DNA from: Metabacillus sediminilitoris
GTDB taxonomy: Bacteria; Bacillota; Bacilli; Bacillales; Bacillaceae
Direction of reading: 5' to 3'
NCBI RefSeq assembly: GCF_009720625.1
Contig: NZ_CP046266.1
Coordinates: 3,977,501 to 4,041,500, forward strand
Length of the DNA: 64,000 nucleotides
The position numbers and the translations under genes were made by a program. This document shows positions 47,799-55,764 of the stretch, piece after piece. Each line of letters opens with the position of its first letter. Position 1 is the first letter of the stretch. The notes under the pieces were generated by a model. The model made no database searches. It was not told the origin of the DNA and worked only from the letters and a program-made list of their open reading frames with translations.

Positions 47799-47891
47799 AT
47801 TTCCTCCGCTACATTTTTCCTTAAATCTATTTATTCTTATTTTAATGTCTATTTACACCTTCGATTTTTATCAATTCAAAAATAGTATCTT

Positions 47892-47927
47892 AAAAGCCCC
47901 TATACTCTTCTTATGTATAGGAGCCTT
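47892..47927 (-). terminator. Intercistronic hairpin between lasso precursor and kinase (leaky terminator)
   Basis: On the minus strand AAGGCTCCTATAC and GTATAGGGGCTTTT pair over 13 positions; a weak T tract follows 10 nt later. Such hairpins commonly lower expression of modification enzymes relative to the precursor. Confidence 0.6.
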
Positions 47928-48041
47928 GATACAAGTAAACCCTTTTTTACTAGTTTCCTACAAGGTATCATATGTATGAATTCCTAGTAGATCTAAAAGT
48001 TAATACATTTAAAATAAATCTAATTTTACTTTTTTAAAAAA

Positions 48042-48173
48042 TCAACTAAAAGTAAGGTCTTTTTTAGGAGTGTTTTCAGGGAAAGCAGCATCAGTATAGT
48101 CGCCATCTTCTCCTAGCATTGTCATATTTACATCAAGCACTTCTAATACAGGTTTTTTCCATTCTTTTCTCAT
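48042..48173 (-). CDS. Lasso peptide precursor (paeninodin-type)
   Basis: A 43-residue peptide with a strong AAAGGAGGTG site. The leader MRKEWKKPVLEVLDVNMTM has the aromatic-x-x-Pro box (WKKP) and Thr at -2. The predicted 24-residue core starts LGEDGDYTD, so Leu1 would be linked to Asp9 (nine-membered ring, as in paeninodin A1-D9), followed by the tail AAFPENTPKKDLTFS. It ends in Ser, the site for the kinase next door. Leu at core position 1 is uncommon. It is too short for ordinary gene calling. Confidence 0.9.
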   Translation of the reverse strand: MRKEWKKPVLEVLDVNMTMLGEDGDYTDAAFPENTPKKDLTFS

Positions 48174-48187
48174 GTTCTCACCTCCTT

Positions 48188-50128
48188 TCAAGCAAATTTT
48201 TTAAGAAACCGATAAACAATTAAACAACGCATCAAAATTTTATAGTCTGGATTAGTCGCATATTCTATACTCGCTCCTTCTTTTGTCTTTGTTAGAGCCG
48301 TTTTAATTACATCACCATCAATAAATTCTAAAACTCTTTTATCGTTAATTAGCTGTTGTAGTTCATCTAGAAATGTATCCCAATAAGGTATCATTCGATA
48401 AATCCAATCAACACCTTGAACACCTCTAGCACGCTGGTTTAATCTAACATTATCTGGTAAAAGGTTTTCTGTTGCCCTTCGAATAAGTGCTCGATCTAAT
48501 CCATTTTTTACATATTGGTCTTCAGGTAATGATAAACAATAACGAATGACCCGAATATCATTAGTTGGATCTCGTTTACTAATGGAATAATGTAACGATA
48601 GCTTCGCAGCAAGAGTATTACTCGCGTTCCATTGAAAGATATCTTCAAAATGTCTTTTTCTTTCATTATATAAATTTGACTTTGGATACCAACCATTTTC
48701 TTGAATACCAAACTTTTTCAGTTTTTTATATACTCCAGATTTCTCCGCAAATTCTGGATTTATAATAGTTGGAAGCCTATAAGGCTTACCTTGAGGAATA
48801 ATTTTATCAATAATTGGAAATCCGACTCTTGCTATGACGGGTATCAAACCTAGTCTGGCACCACCAATTTTTTCACTATATAAATCTAGTTCCTGAAAAA
48901 GGCGAAACCATTTAAATTTTTTTAAAAGAATTGCATAATAGTTTAGAGCGGATCCCCAAGATATAGTAAAGTTCCCTCTATCACCATTGAGCAGTACTCC
49001 AACATCTTTTTCTTTAGCTTCCTCAAACATGCCTTTTAGCCAGAATGAGTTCTCAAAATACTTGTAAGGCATTTCTAATACTTCTAACAAACTGTCTATT
49101 TCCGAATAAGAGTTTCGATCTCCAAAATCTAAGTAGTGATCATTAATTCCCCCTACATATTTAACAGTTGAGTGAACAAAAGGCCTTTCATCCGGAACTA
49201 ATTGCTTTGGCGTAAAATCTTTAAAACCCTTAGCGGGAATATAACTAAAAGTATGTATAATCTTATTTTCTGATTTCATAGCTTTTCTAGCAAAGCTGAC
49301 AACTGCACCTGAATCCAAACCTCCGCTTAATTGAGCACCAACATTAAGATGAGTACGTAATCTTGAATTTACTGCTTTTTGGAAAACCTCGTGGAATGCT
49401 TCTACGTACTCATTATCTGACGTTAGTTTCAACTTTTCTCCTGGAGTAATAGTACAATATCTTGATAGCGATATTTTATTTTCGCTCACAGTAATACTAT
49501 GAGCTGGTGGTAATTGCTCTATATTTTTATAGGGAGTGATATTAGAATCGACTGCATCAATCGTTCCTGATATTACTAAGTATTCAGCAAGCCATTGTTC
49601 ATTTAATTGCTTATGAAGATAAGGTAAAGACAATAGAGGAGCGATTACTGTACAAAAGGCGAATTTCCCTCTATTCTGATAATAATAAAGTGTGCGAGTG
49701 CCAGAAAAATCCCTTGCTCCAAAAAGTAGTCGTTTTCTCCCATCCCAAATCATATAAGCGAAATCACCAACTAAATACTTAGGAGAATCCTCTCCCCATT
49801 TATAATAAGAAAGTAAAATTAACTCACTATCAGTTATTGAACTTCTCTTAAAAGAGGGAACTTGTAATCTCTCAAACAATTCTTCACGATTGTCAATTAT
49901 TGCATCTGCTGTGATCGCTGCTTTTCTTTCAGTATCATAATATGGTAATAATTCACCAACTGATTCTGGTGTAATCCATTGTAAATGGCAGCCGAGAAAA
50001 ATGTTCTCGTCATTCCATGTTCGAACATCATCGGCGGGAAACTTCTGCAAAGCTTTCATTACTTTTCCGGCTTGTTCTAGATCTATTGGTTCCTCGTTCA
50101 AGTGATAAATTCCAGCTACTGCACTCAT
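48188..50128 (-). CDS. Lasso peptide cyclase C (asparagine synthetase-like)
   Basis: A 646-residue protein with an N-terminal glutaminase-like domain (MSAVAGIYHLNEEP) and a C-terminal synthetase domain with the PP-loop GAQLSGGLDSGAVVSFARKA. It activates the Asp side chain with ATP to form the macrolactam. The amidotransferase Cys at position 2 is replaced by Ser, as expected for a lasso cyclase that does not hydrolyse glutamine. I use the ATG at 50128; the ORF start 21 bp upstream lies before the GGGAGAGG site. It stands upstream of the precursor, an unusual gene order. Confidence 0.92.
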   Translation of the reverse strand: MSAVAGIYHLNEEPIDLEQAGKVMKALQKFPADDVRTWNDENIFLGCHLQWITPESVGELLPYYDTERKAAITADAIIDNREELFERLQVPSFKRSSITDSELILLSYYKWGEDSPKYLVGDFAYMIWDGRKRLLFGARDFSGTRTLYYYQNRGKFAFCTVIAPLLSLPYLHKQLNEQWLAEYLVISGTIDAVDSNITPYKNIEQLPPAHSITVSENKISLSRYCTITPGEKLKLTSDNEYVEAFHEVFQKAVNSRLRTHLNVGAQLSGGLDSGAVVSFARKAMKSENKIIHTFSYIPAKGFKDFTPKQLVPDERPFVHSTVKYVGGINDHYLDFGDRNSYSEIDSLLEVLEMPYKYFENSFWLKGMFEEAKEKDVGVLLNGDRGNFTISWGSALNYYAILLKKFKWFRLFQELDLYSEKIGGARLGLIPVIARVGFPIIDKIIPQGKPYRLPTIINPEFAEKSGVYKKLKKFGIQENGWYPKSNLYNERKRHFEDIFQWNASNTLAAKLSLHYSISKRDPTNDIRVIRYCLSLPEDQYVKNGLDRALIRRATENLLPDNVRLNQRARGVQGVDWIYRMIPYWDTFLDELQQLINDKRVLEFIDGDVIKTALTKTKEGASIEYATNPDYKILMRCLIVYRFLKKFA

Positions 50129-50176
50129 ATTTCCCTCTCCCATAAACAAATAAATGAATTGCTTAATTACATAAAT

Positions 50177-50205
50177 ATTATATTCTTATTAAAGAACAAT
50201 TTTCA
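50177..50205 (-). promoter_or_regulatory. Candidate promoter of the lasso operon with embedded SinR-like operator
   Basis: Perfect TATAAT (50182-50177) with TGAAAA (50205-50200) 17 bp upstream. The spacer holds GTTCTTTAATAAGAAT (50197-50182, minus): a perfect SinR half-site GTTCTTT plus the inverted TAAGAAT (two mismatches) with 2-bp spacing. Binding there would block RNA polymerase. Confidence 0.6.
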
Positions 50206-50247
50206 CCACAAAGCCTTAATTCTATTGTTTATAACCTTTTACAATTT

Positions 50248-50469
50248 TTATTTAATCTTTTGATTAAGTGTTTCCTGTATTTGTCGATATGTCTTCAATC
50301 CTCTTTGCTGAGTTATCCTCTTATCTATCGACGATAAATTTACTGAATGATTAACTACTTTTGCTTTAACTTCTTTTAATTCATTTGCACAGTGTGGACA
50401 TTGCCACTGCCCTATAAAAGAACTACTGTAGGACTGGCTCATACATCGAGAGCATTGTTTTGTATACAA
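50248..50469 (-). CDS. Small zinc-ribbon protein, function unknown
   Basis: A 73-residue protein with two Cys pairs, KQCSRCMSQS and WQCPHCANEL, spaced to bind one zinc, then a basic C-terminus (KRITQQRGLKTYRQIQETL). TTG start with an AGGGGAGG site. It lies between a DUF5658-like membrane protein and the lasso operon, same strand. I do not recognise the family. Confidence 0.65.
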   Translation of the reverse strand: MYTKQCSRCMSQSYSSSFIGQWQCPHCANELKEVKAKVVNHSVNLSSIDKRITQQRGLKTYRQIQETLNQKIK

Positions 50470-50491
50470 TAAATACTACCTCCCCTGTTGA

Positions 50492-50860
50492 CTAAACAAA
50501 TGCAACATAAAGCCATAACCCATGAAAGAAAAGAATAATTGAATAAGCAATTGCTCCACAAAGAGTCAACATATAGAACCAATTACCATCTGGAAATTTA
50601 TTCAAAATCACAAGTGTATATAATAGAAGAGAGAGTATAATTTTAATGATTAAGAAATAAATTGGGTTATGATCATATAACCATTTCATTATCATGTTTG
50701 CCTCATCAATCAAATGTAGATTTAGCCCTATGTAAGTTAAAATCCCATCAATAATATTTAAGAGAGCCAGATAAAAACATACATACGAAATCTTAAAAAT
50801 ATTTTTCCAAGAACTAATAACTTTCATTTTCGTTCTTAATAATGAACTTATGGACAACAT
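50492..50860 (-). CDS. DUF5658-like membrane protein
   Basis: A 122-residue protein with four hydrophobic segments and the family pattern LALLNIIDGILTYIGLNLHL followed by IDEANMIMKWLYDHNP and LIIKIILSLLL. The function is unknown. The ATG at 50860 has a GGAG site about 10 bp upstream; a TTG at 50905 has none. It lies 22 bp upstream of the zinc-ribbon gene. A SinR-like palindrome lies 85 bp upstream. Confidence 0.65.
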   Translation of the reverse strand: MLSISSLLRTKMKVISSWKNIFKISYVCFYLALLNIIDGILTYIGLNLHLIDEANMIMKWLYDHNPIYFLIIKIILSLLLYTLVILNKFPDGNWFYMLTLCGAIAYSIILFFHGLWLYVAFV

Positions 50861-50944
50861 ATTTTGATTTCTCCGTTGATAATAATATTTATCTACGATC
50901 CACAATATGCAAATTTTTTTATAAAATATTGTTTCTTAATTTAA

Positions 50945-50960
50945 TTTCTTTATTAAGAAC
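50945..50960 (-). promoter_or_regulatory. SinR-operator-like palindrome upstream of the DUF5658-like gene
   Basis: GTTCTTAATAAAGAAA on the minus strand: half-sites GTTCTTA and AAAGAAA, each one mismatch from the SinR consensus, with 2-bp spacing. It closely resembles the sites at 36555 and 50182. Confidence 0.4.
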
Positions 50961-51101
50961 ATCATATCATCTTTTTAACGAACAATAAAGTTTTTTTGTA
51001 TATATTGTACTAGAACTTTTGTCTTGAATTTTTGGATAAAGGATAAATCATGTTGAAAGATGAGAATCGTGAAAAATCATAATAACGATGCTAATTTCTA
51101 A

Positions 51102-52151
51102 TTATAATGTGACATTCAGTTGTTTTAGTTCTTTCTTTGCTTCATCGTATCCATTTGGATTATTCGATTGCCATCGCCATGAATCCAAGCACATTTCTTC
51201 AAGAGATTTTTGAGCAATCCAATTTAATTCATTTTGAGCTTTTAAAGGATCTGAATAGCTAACTCCAATATCACCTGGTCTTCGGTTAATGATTCGATAA
51301 GGGATTGATCTACCTGTCACCTTTTCAAAAGCATGAATCATTTCCATGACACTATACCCTGAACCTGTTCCAAGATTATAGGCACTCACACCTGAAGATG
51401 ACATAACCTTTTCAAGTGCTTTTAAATGGCCAGCTGCAAGATCAGCGACATGGATATAATCTCTAACCCCTGTTCCATCATGTGTAGCATAATCATTCCC
51501 AAAAACCTTAAGCTCAGGTAATTTCCCTACAGCTACTTGAGTTATATATGGGATAAGATTATTTGGAATACCGTTAGGGTCTTCTCCAATTCGTCCACTT
51601 GGATGAGCTCCCACTGGATTAAAGTAACGTAACAATGCTATGCTCCATTTGTTATTAGCAACATATACATCTCTTAATATTTCCTCAATCATCAGTTTTG
51701 TTCTTCCATATGGATTAGTTGCTTGAAGTGGTAATTCTTCAGAAAGTGGGACCCGTTCTTGCAAACCATAGACGGTTGCTGATGAACTAAAGACCATGTT
51801 ATGTACACCGAATTGCTCCATTACTTCGCATAAGTTTAGTGTTCCTGTGATGTTGTTGTGATAATAGAGGAGCGGAATGGTAACTGATTCTCCAACTGCT
51901 TTTAATCCGGCGAAATGGATAACAGCATCAATATTGTTTTCTGTAAAAATTTTAATTAACTCTTGTTTATCTAATAAATCTGCTTGATGAAATTTAAAAT
52001 CCTTACCTGTAATTTCTTTGATTCTTTCTAATGCTTCATGTTTGCTATTCAATAAGTTATCAAGAACTACAATTTCATATCCAGCATTTAGTAATTCAAC
52101 ACATGTATGGGAGCCGATATAGCCTGCTCCACCAGTAATCAATATTTGCAT
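51102..52151 (-). CDS. galE: UDP-glucose 4-epimerase
   Basis: GalE interconverts UDP-glucose and UDP-galactose, supplying sugars for exopolysaccharide. The 349-residue SDR protein has the NAD motif [18 protein letters not shown], the catalytic Ser in [10 protein letters not shown] and Tyr/Lys in [17 protein letters not shown]. The ATG at 52151 follows GGAGG. It is monocistronic and divergent from the beta-helix gene; the region between carries two SinR-like palindromes. Confidence 0.95.
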   Translation of the reverse strand: MQILITGGAGYIGSHTCVELLNAGYEIVVLDNLLNSKHEALERIKEITGKDFKFHQADLLDKQELIKIFTENNIDAVIHFAGLKAVGESVTIPLLYYHNNITGTLNLCEVMEQFGVHNMVFSSSATVYGLQERVPLSEELPLQATNPYGRTKLMIEEILRDVYVANNKWSIALLRYFNPVGAHPSGRIGEDPNGIPNNLIPYITQVAVGKLPELKVFGNDYATHDGTGVRDYIHVADLAAGHLKALEKVMSSSGVSAYNLGTGSGYSVMEMIHAFEKVTGRSIPYRIINRRPGDIGVSYSDPLKAQNELNWIAQKSLEEMCLDSWRWQSNNPNGYDEAKKELKQLNVTL

Positions 52152-52233
52152 CAATTAAAACCTCCTATAGTTAGATTTTTTACTAATATGGTTTGTTTAT
52201 TTGATAAAACAATAGTTAATTTCCATACACAAC

Positions 52234-52249
52234 GTTCCTAATATAGAAC
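52234..52249. promoter_or_regulatory. SinR-operator-like palindrome, galE side
   Basis: GTTCCTAATATAGAAC: perfect outer GTTC/GAAC arms separated by 8 bp, as in the B. subtilis SinR inverted repeat; the GTTCTAT half-site is on the minus strand. It is 83 bp upstream of galE. Confidence 0.45.
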
Positions 52250-52337
52250 AAACTTGCACAATTAATCCTTTTACATATTAGATGTTTGTTTTAAATAAAT
52301 TAAAATTTCAAATTTACTACGATTAAATTATCTTTTC

Positions 52338-52353
52338 GTTCACAATAAAGAAC
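52338..52353. promoter_or_regulatory. SinR-operator-like palindrome, central
   Basis: GTTCACAATAAAGAAC: perfect GTTC/GAAC arms with 8-bp spacing and one perfect half-site (AAAGAAC, complement of GTTCTTT). It lies 104 bp from the first palindrome, about ten helix turns, between galE and the beta-helix gene. Confidence 0.5.
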
Positions 52354-52663
52354 GCACTTTCATTTTACACCTCATTAAAACTTTCAGCAACCAGAAATTG
52401 AATTCTCAAGTATAGAATTCTTTTTCAGATTTCAGATCAACTTGATATTCGTCTCTGAAATAAAAATAGAAACAATTATTTTTAGAAACTATTACAATGT
52501 TTGACCTATTTGTTGTCCAATCAAAGAAAAATATTAATACATATGATATAGAAATGTTCTACAAAAAATCACAAATCTATAGATTCAAATACATTGTTTT
52601 TTCTCCTAACTAAAATACACTCGAAGGACATTTTAAGACATCAAATAAAGGATGTGATAAAAG

Positions 52664-55000
52664 TTGTATATTATTGAACTGGATAGGTGGAATATTAAGC
52701 AAGGTTTACCTAGTAAACCTTATACAGATACCGATTATATAAGAGCAGATGCGAATATTCAAGGAATCAATAATGCAATACAATACGCGAGTGCAAATGG
52801 CTTTAAACATGTGATTTTACCAAGAGGTCAGTATGCACTATGCTATCCAAGAGAAATTAAAATAGTTAGCAATATCACCTTTGATTTAAATGGTTCAACT
52901 TTAAAAGTCATTTATGATTCCAATCGGAAATCTCCGTTTGATACTCGAATAACTACTGATTACTACAAGTTTGTTGGAAATAGTATATCCTTTGAAAATG
53001 TCACTAATGCACACCTGATTGGAGGTACAATCATAGGATGTAGAGATGACCGCAATTTTTCAAATACTGTAGAAGAAAGTAAAGTAGAAAACTCCTATGG
53101 TGTTATTTTTCAAAAAAGTACGAGTTATTCTTCTATTAAAAATTGTGTTGTTAGAGATTATATGGGCGATAATATCACTTTTTCTAGCTCGTCAGTAAGG
53201 CCAGTAGCAGTATTTAATACGGGTCTTACATTAAATGCTATAGATTATACAACAGGTCAAAGTATACCTTCATCTAATACATTGACTACAAATTATATTA
53301 ATATTCCTACTGATTCAGTATTTTCTTCCTTTCTAATAGCAGGAGCTGGATATACAAGGCTTACGGCCTTAAATAATAAAGAAGTTGATGTGTTTTTTTA
53401 CAAGGAAGATAATACTTTTATAGGCGTTCTCAAAAAAAGAAAAATTTATACTTCAATTTCCATTCCTAAAGCTGCATCAAAAATAAGAATGCTCTTTGCA
53501 AATGAGACAAACCCGTCTAAAAACCCTAATATCACATTACATTTCGGATTAATTCCTCACCATAATATAGTTGAATATAACGAAGTCTTTAATGGTCATC
53601 GAGGAGGTATTACTCTTGGGGGAAGTTATAATATTATTCAACATAATGTAATAAGAGATAATGGTAAAGGAACGAATAGTTTTTTAGATAGCAAACCAGT
53701 TTTTAATTCTTCTACAAGATACGCTGTTAATCAAGAAGATTCTTATGGTGATAACTGTGTAATTAGAAATAATGTAATTTATGGCAGTAATCATGGAATA
53801 TTAGCTGGATGTTATTCAATACAAATCGAGAATAACCATATATATAATATAGATTCTATAGGAATTAATTTGTATAGCTTAATGTATGCAAATATTAGAG
53901 GAAATGTAATATATAACTGTACAAATCCTTTTGGATTAATGAATTCTAACTTCGAAAATGCATATGTTAATTTTTGTGAGAATAGTATTTATGGTGGTAG
54001 AATGAATATTAATACTAACGATTTATATACATTAAACATTTCTAACAATATCTTTGTTGATGTTATGTATATTAATATGGGAAGTAACAATTTAGACAAT
54101 TTATTTAAGAATAATCATATCAAATTTATTAACGTTTTAGGGTCTCCAATTATTATTGTCAATAATATAGAAAATTGTTATTTTGAATCAAGAACATTAA
54201 TAGATGTTATTTTTCGGGTATATAAACAAAATGGATGCGTCTTTAACAATATAAAGATAAATATTCAAACAAAGAATCAAGTAACTATGAGTGAAAGTGT
54301 TATAATTGATAATTGTGAATATACTAACAGCATTCTTAACAATCATATTTCTGGTACAAAAGACCGTGAAGTTAGGGTGACTAAATCTGAATTTAAAGAC
54401 TCAGTAATTAAGGTTGGGAATATTAATACAGCAGGTTTTTCTGCAATAACAATAATAGAAGATTGTAAGTTAATAGCGAATACATCGAAAAATCTATTTT
54501 CAACAGACTTTAACCAACCTAATGGTCTCATTAAATTGATCCGTTGCAATATTGAAATTACAAACCCTAATTTCTCTTATCTAATTGACCATGACAAATC
54601 AGTAACAGATACCTTTACTTTATTTTTAAAAGAATGTAAGTTTAAATACTCTGGCGGTACTCCATTAAATCTAACTTATTATGATAATGCAATTCCTATG
54701 ATTAAGTTTATATCAACAGATAATATGTTTAATAACATTATTTTACCGAACGAAGATCCAGCAATCTATGTTGGCTATGATACTGATAACACCTTCAAAG
54801 CTAACGTGACTTTAGAATTAGAGGGAGATATATACACAACTACAGTTGATCATAACTTAAACACACTGGAACCTTATGTATTATGTATATCTGATACATT
54901 CCAGATTATACAACCTAATATTTCTATAATAAATAATAATTCAATCAACATTAAACATTCAAAAAACACCACTTTATTAGTTACAATTAAAAAATTGTAA
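52664..55000 (+). CDS. Large right-handed parallel beta-helix protein (pectate-lyase-like fold)
   Basis: A 778-residue protein. Residues 1-110 resemble the start of pectate-lyase superfamily domains (INNAIQYASANGFKHVILPR, then ITFDLNGSTLKV). From about 110 to 620 many N-rich coils follow, such as NIIQHNVIRDNGKG and IENNHIYNIDSIGINLYS, typical of a beta-helix. A jelly-roll-like insert is at 180-300. There is no signal peptide or anchor. Similar proteins include polysaccharide lyases and phage depolymerases; catalytic residues are not evident. TTG start after AAAGGATG. It may act on the local exopolysaccharide (inference). Confidence 0.75.
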   Translation: MYIIELDRWNIKQGLPSKPYTDTDYIRADANIQGINNAIQYASANGFKHVILPRGQYALCYPREIKIVSNITFDLNGSTLKVIYDSNRKSPFDTRITTDYYKFVGNSISFENVTNAHLIGGTIIGCRDDRNFSNTVEESKVENSYGVIFQKSTSYSSIKNCVVRDYMGDNITFSSSSVRPVAVFNTGLTLNAIDYTTGQSIPSSNTLTTNYINIPTDSVFSSFLIAGAGYTRLTALNNKEVDVFFYKEDNTFIGVLKKRKIYTSISIPKAASKIRMLFANETNPSKNPNITLHFGLIPHHNIVEYNEVFNGHRGGITLGGSYNIIQHNVIRDNGKGTNSFLDSKPVFNSSTRYAVNQEDSYGDNCVIRNNVIYGSNHGILAGCYSIQIENNHIYNIDSIGINLYSLMYANIRGNVIYNCTNPFGLMNSNFENAYVNFCENSIYGGRMNINTNDLYTLNISNNIFVDVMYINMGSNNLDNLFKNNHIKFINVLGSPIIIVNNIENCYFESRTLIDVIFRVYKQNGCVFNNIKINIQTKNQVTMSESVIIDNCEYTNSILNNHISGTKDREVRVTKSEFKDSVIKVGNINTAGFSAITIIEDCKLIANTSKNLFSTDFNQPNGLIKLIRCNIEITNPNFSYLIDHDKSVTDTFTLFLKECKFKYSGGTPLNLTYYDNAIPMIKFISTDNMFNNIILPNEDPAIYVGYDTDNTFKANVTLELEGDIYTTTVDHNLNTLEPYVLCISDTFQIIQPNISIINNNSINIKHSKNTTLLVTIKKL

Positions 55001-55030
55001 CTAAATCATTTAGTTTTTCAGGTTCCAATC

Positions 55031-55064
55031 AGGATGAGAAATAATCACTCATCCTTTTTCTTTT
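55031..55064 (+). terminator. Terminator after the beta-helix gene
   Basis: AGGATGAG, a 9-nt loop and CTCATCCT are followed by TTTTCTTTT. Confidence 0.85.
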
Positions 55065-55260
55065 CTAAAAGGATCAGAGAGGTAATTGCTTTATTGAATA
55101 TAGTTAACTATTAGTCCATGTAAAAAAATAAAATCTCCCTGATCAAATAGTAGTGACACAAACAGAATGTAATGTGCGGTCTTTTTTTGTGGTTCTACCC
55201 TGTACAAAAAAATGTTTGAGTGAATTTGGTTTTGGCATGACAGCTCAAGAGAGTTTTTAT

Positions 55261-55584
55261 TTAACTCAAAAAAAAGATTTTCTCCTTTCTCTTTTTATTA
55301 AATTGTGTGTTTCTCAAAATGAAGTAAATCATTTGACTTCTTTTTAGAAAAGCTTTACTTTTAATTAATTGAATTAAACAATAAGACAAACACGAAACGA
55401 AAATTATTAACGGTGTATAAAGAATATTCCAAATTAAAGTTTTTGAGATATACTCAAAATTAAAAAGAGTAAAAAGATTTGTAACTAAATTAATAAAAAA
55501 TAAATGGATTACATATATCCCAACTGAATTTCTACCTAATTTAGATAGATTTGAATTCTGGCCCTCGTATCCCCAAACTTTTCT
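55261..55584 (-). pseudogene. Remnant of an acyltransferase family 3 gene (C-terminal part)
   Basis: The minus-strand frame between stop codons encodes KVWGYEGQNSNLSKLGRNSV, then GIYVIHLFFINLV and further hydrophobic segments: the conserved C-terminal GxxSxGIYxxH region of acyltransferase 3 proteins. Upstream the frame is closed by a TAA at 55585-55587 and I find no N-terminal two thirds. It is a decayed relative of the O-acyltransferases at 41608 and 61847, or of an OatA-like gene. Confidence 0.75.
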
Positions 55585-55716
55585 TTACTTTAATAAGAAT
55601 AATTGATCTTTTACTAACCAGTTAACTTAAATATTAATCATTCCTCAACTTCAATTGCCTTTGAGATAACAATAAGGTATATATTGTTAAAATTTTCTAT
55701 TAAAAAGAGATTAAAA

Positions 55717-55764
55717 GAAAAACTAAAATCAAAGATTTCTAGACTATTGATTTTAGTTTTTTTC
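55717..55764. terminator. Bidirectional terminator at the end of the flippase gene
   Basis: AAAACTAAAATCAA pairs with TTGATTTTAGTTTT around a loop that holds the flippase stop codon; T tracts lie on both sides. It ends the minus-strand exopolysaccharide operon. Confidence 0.85.

Larger units (their letters stand above)
52152..52663. other. Divergent regulatory region of galE and the beta-helix gene
   Basis: About 510 bp without an ORF; the two 16-bp palindromes listed separately are its main feature. No -35/-10 pair is convincing on either strand. Confidence 0.5.

Noticed and set aside
55153..55347. 64-codon plus-strand ORF after the beta-helix gene
   Set aside because: It has no ribosome site and overlaps the acyltransferase remnant on the other strand.
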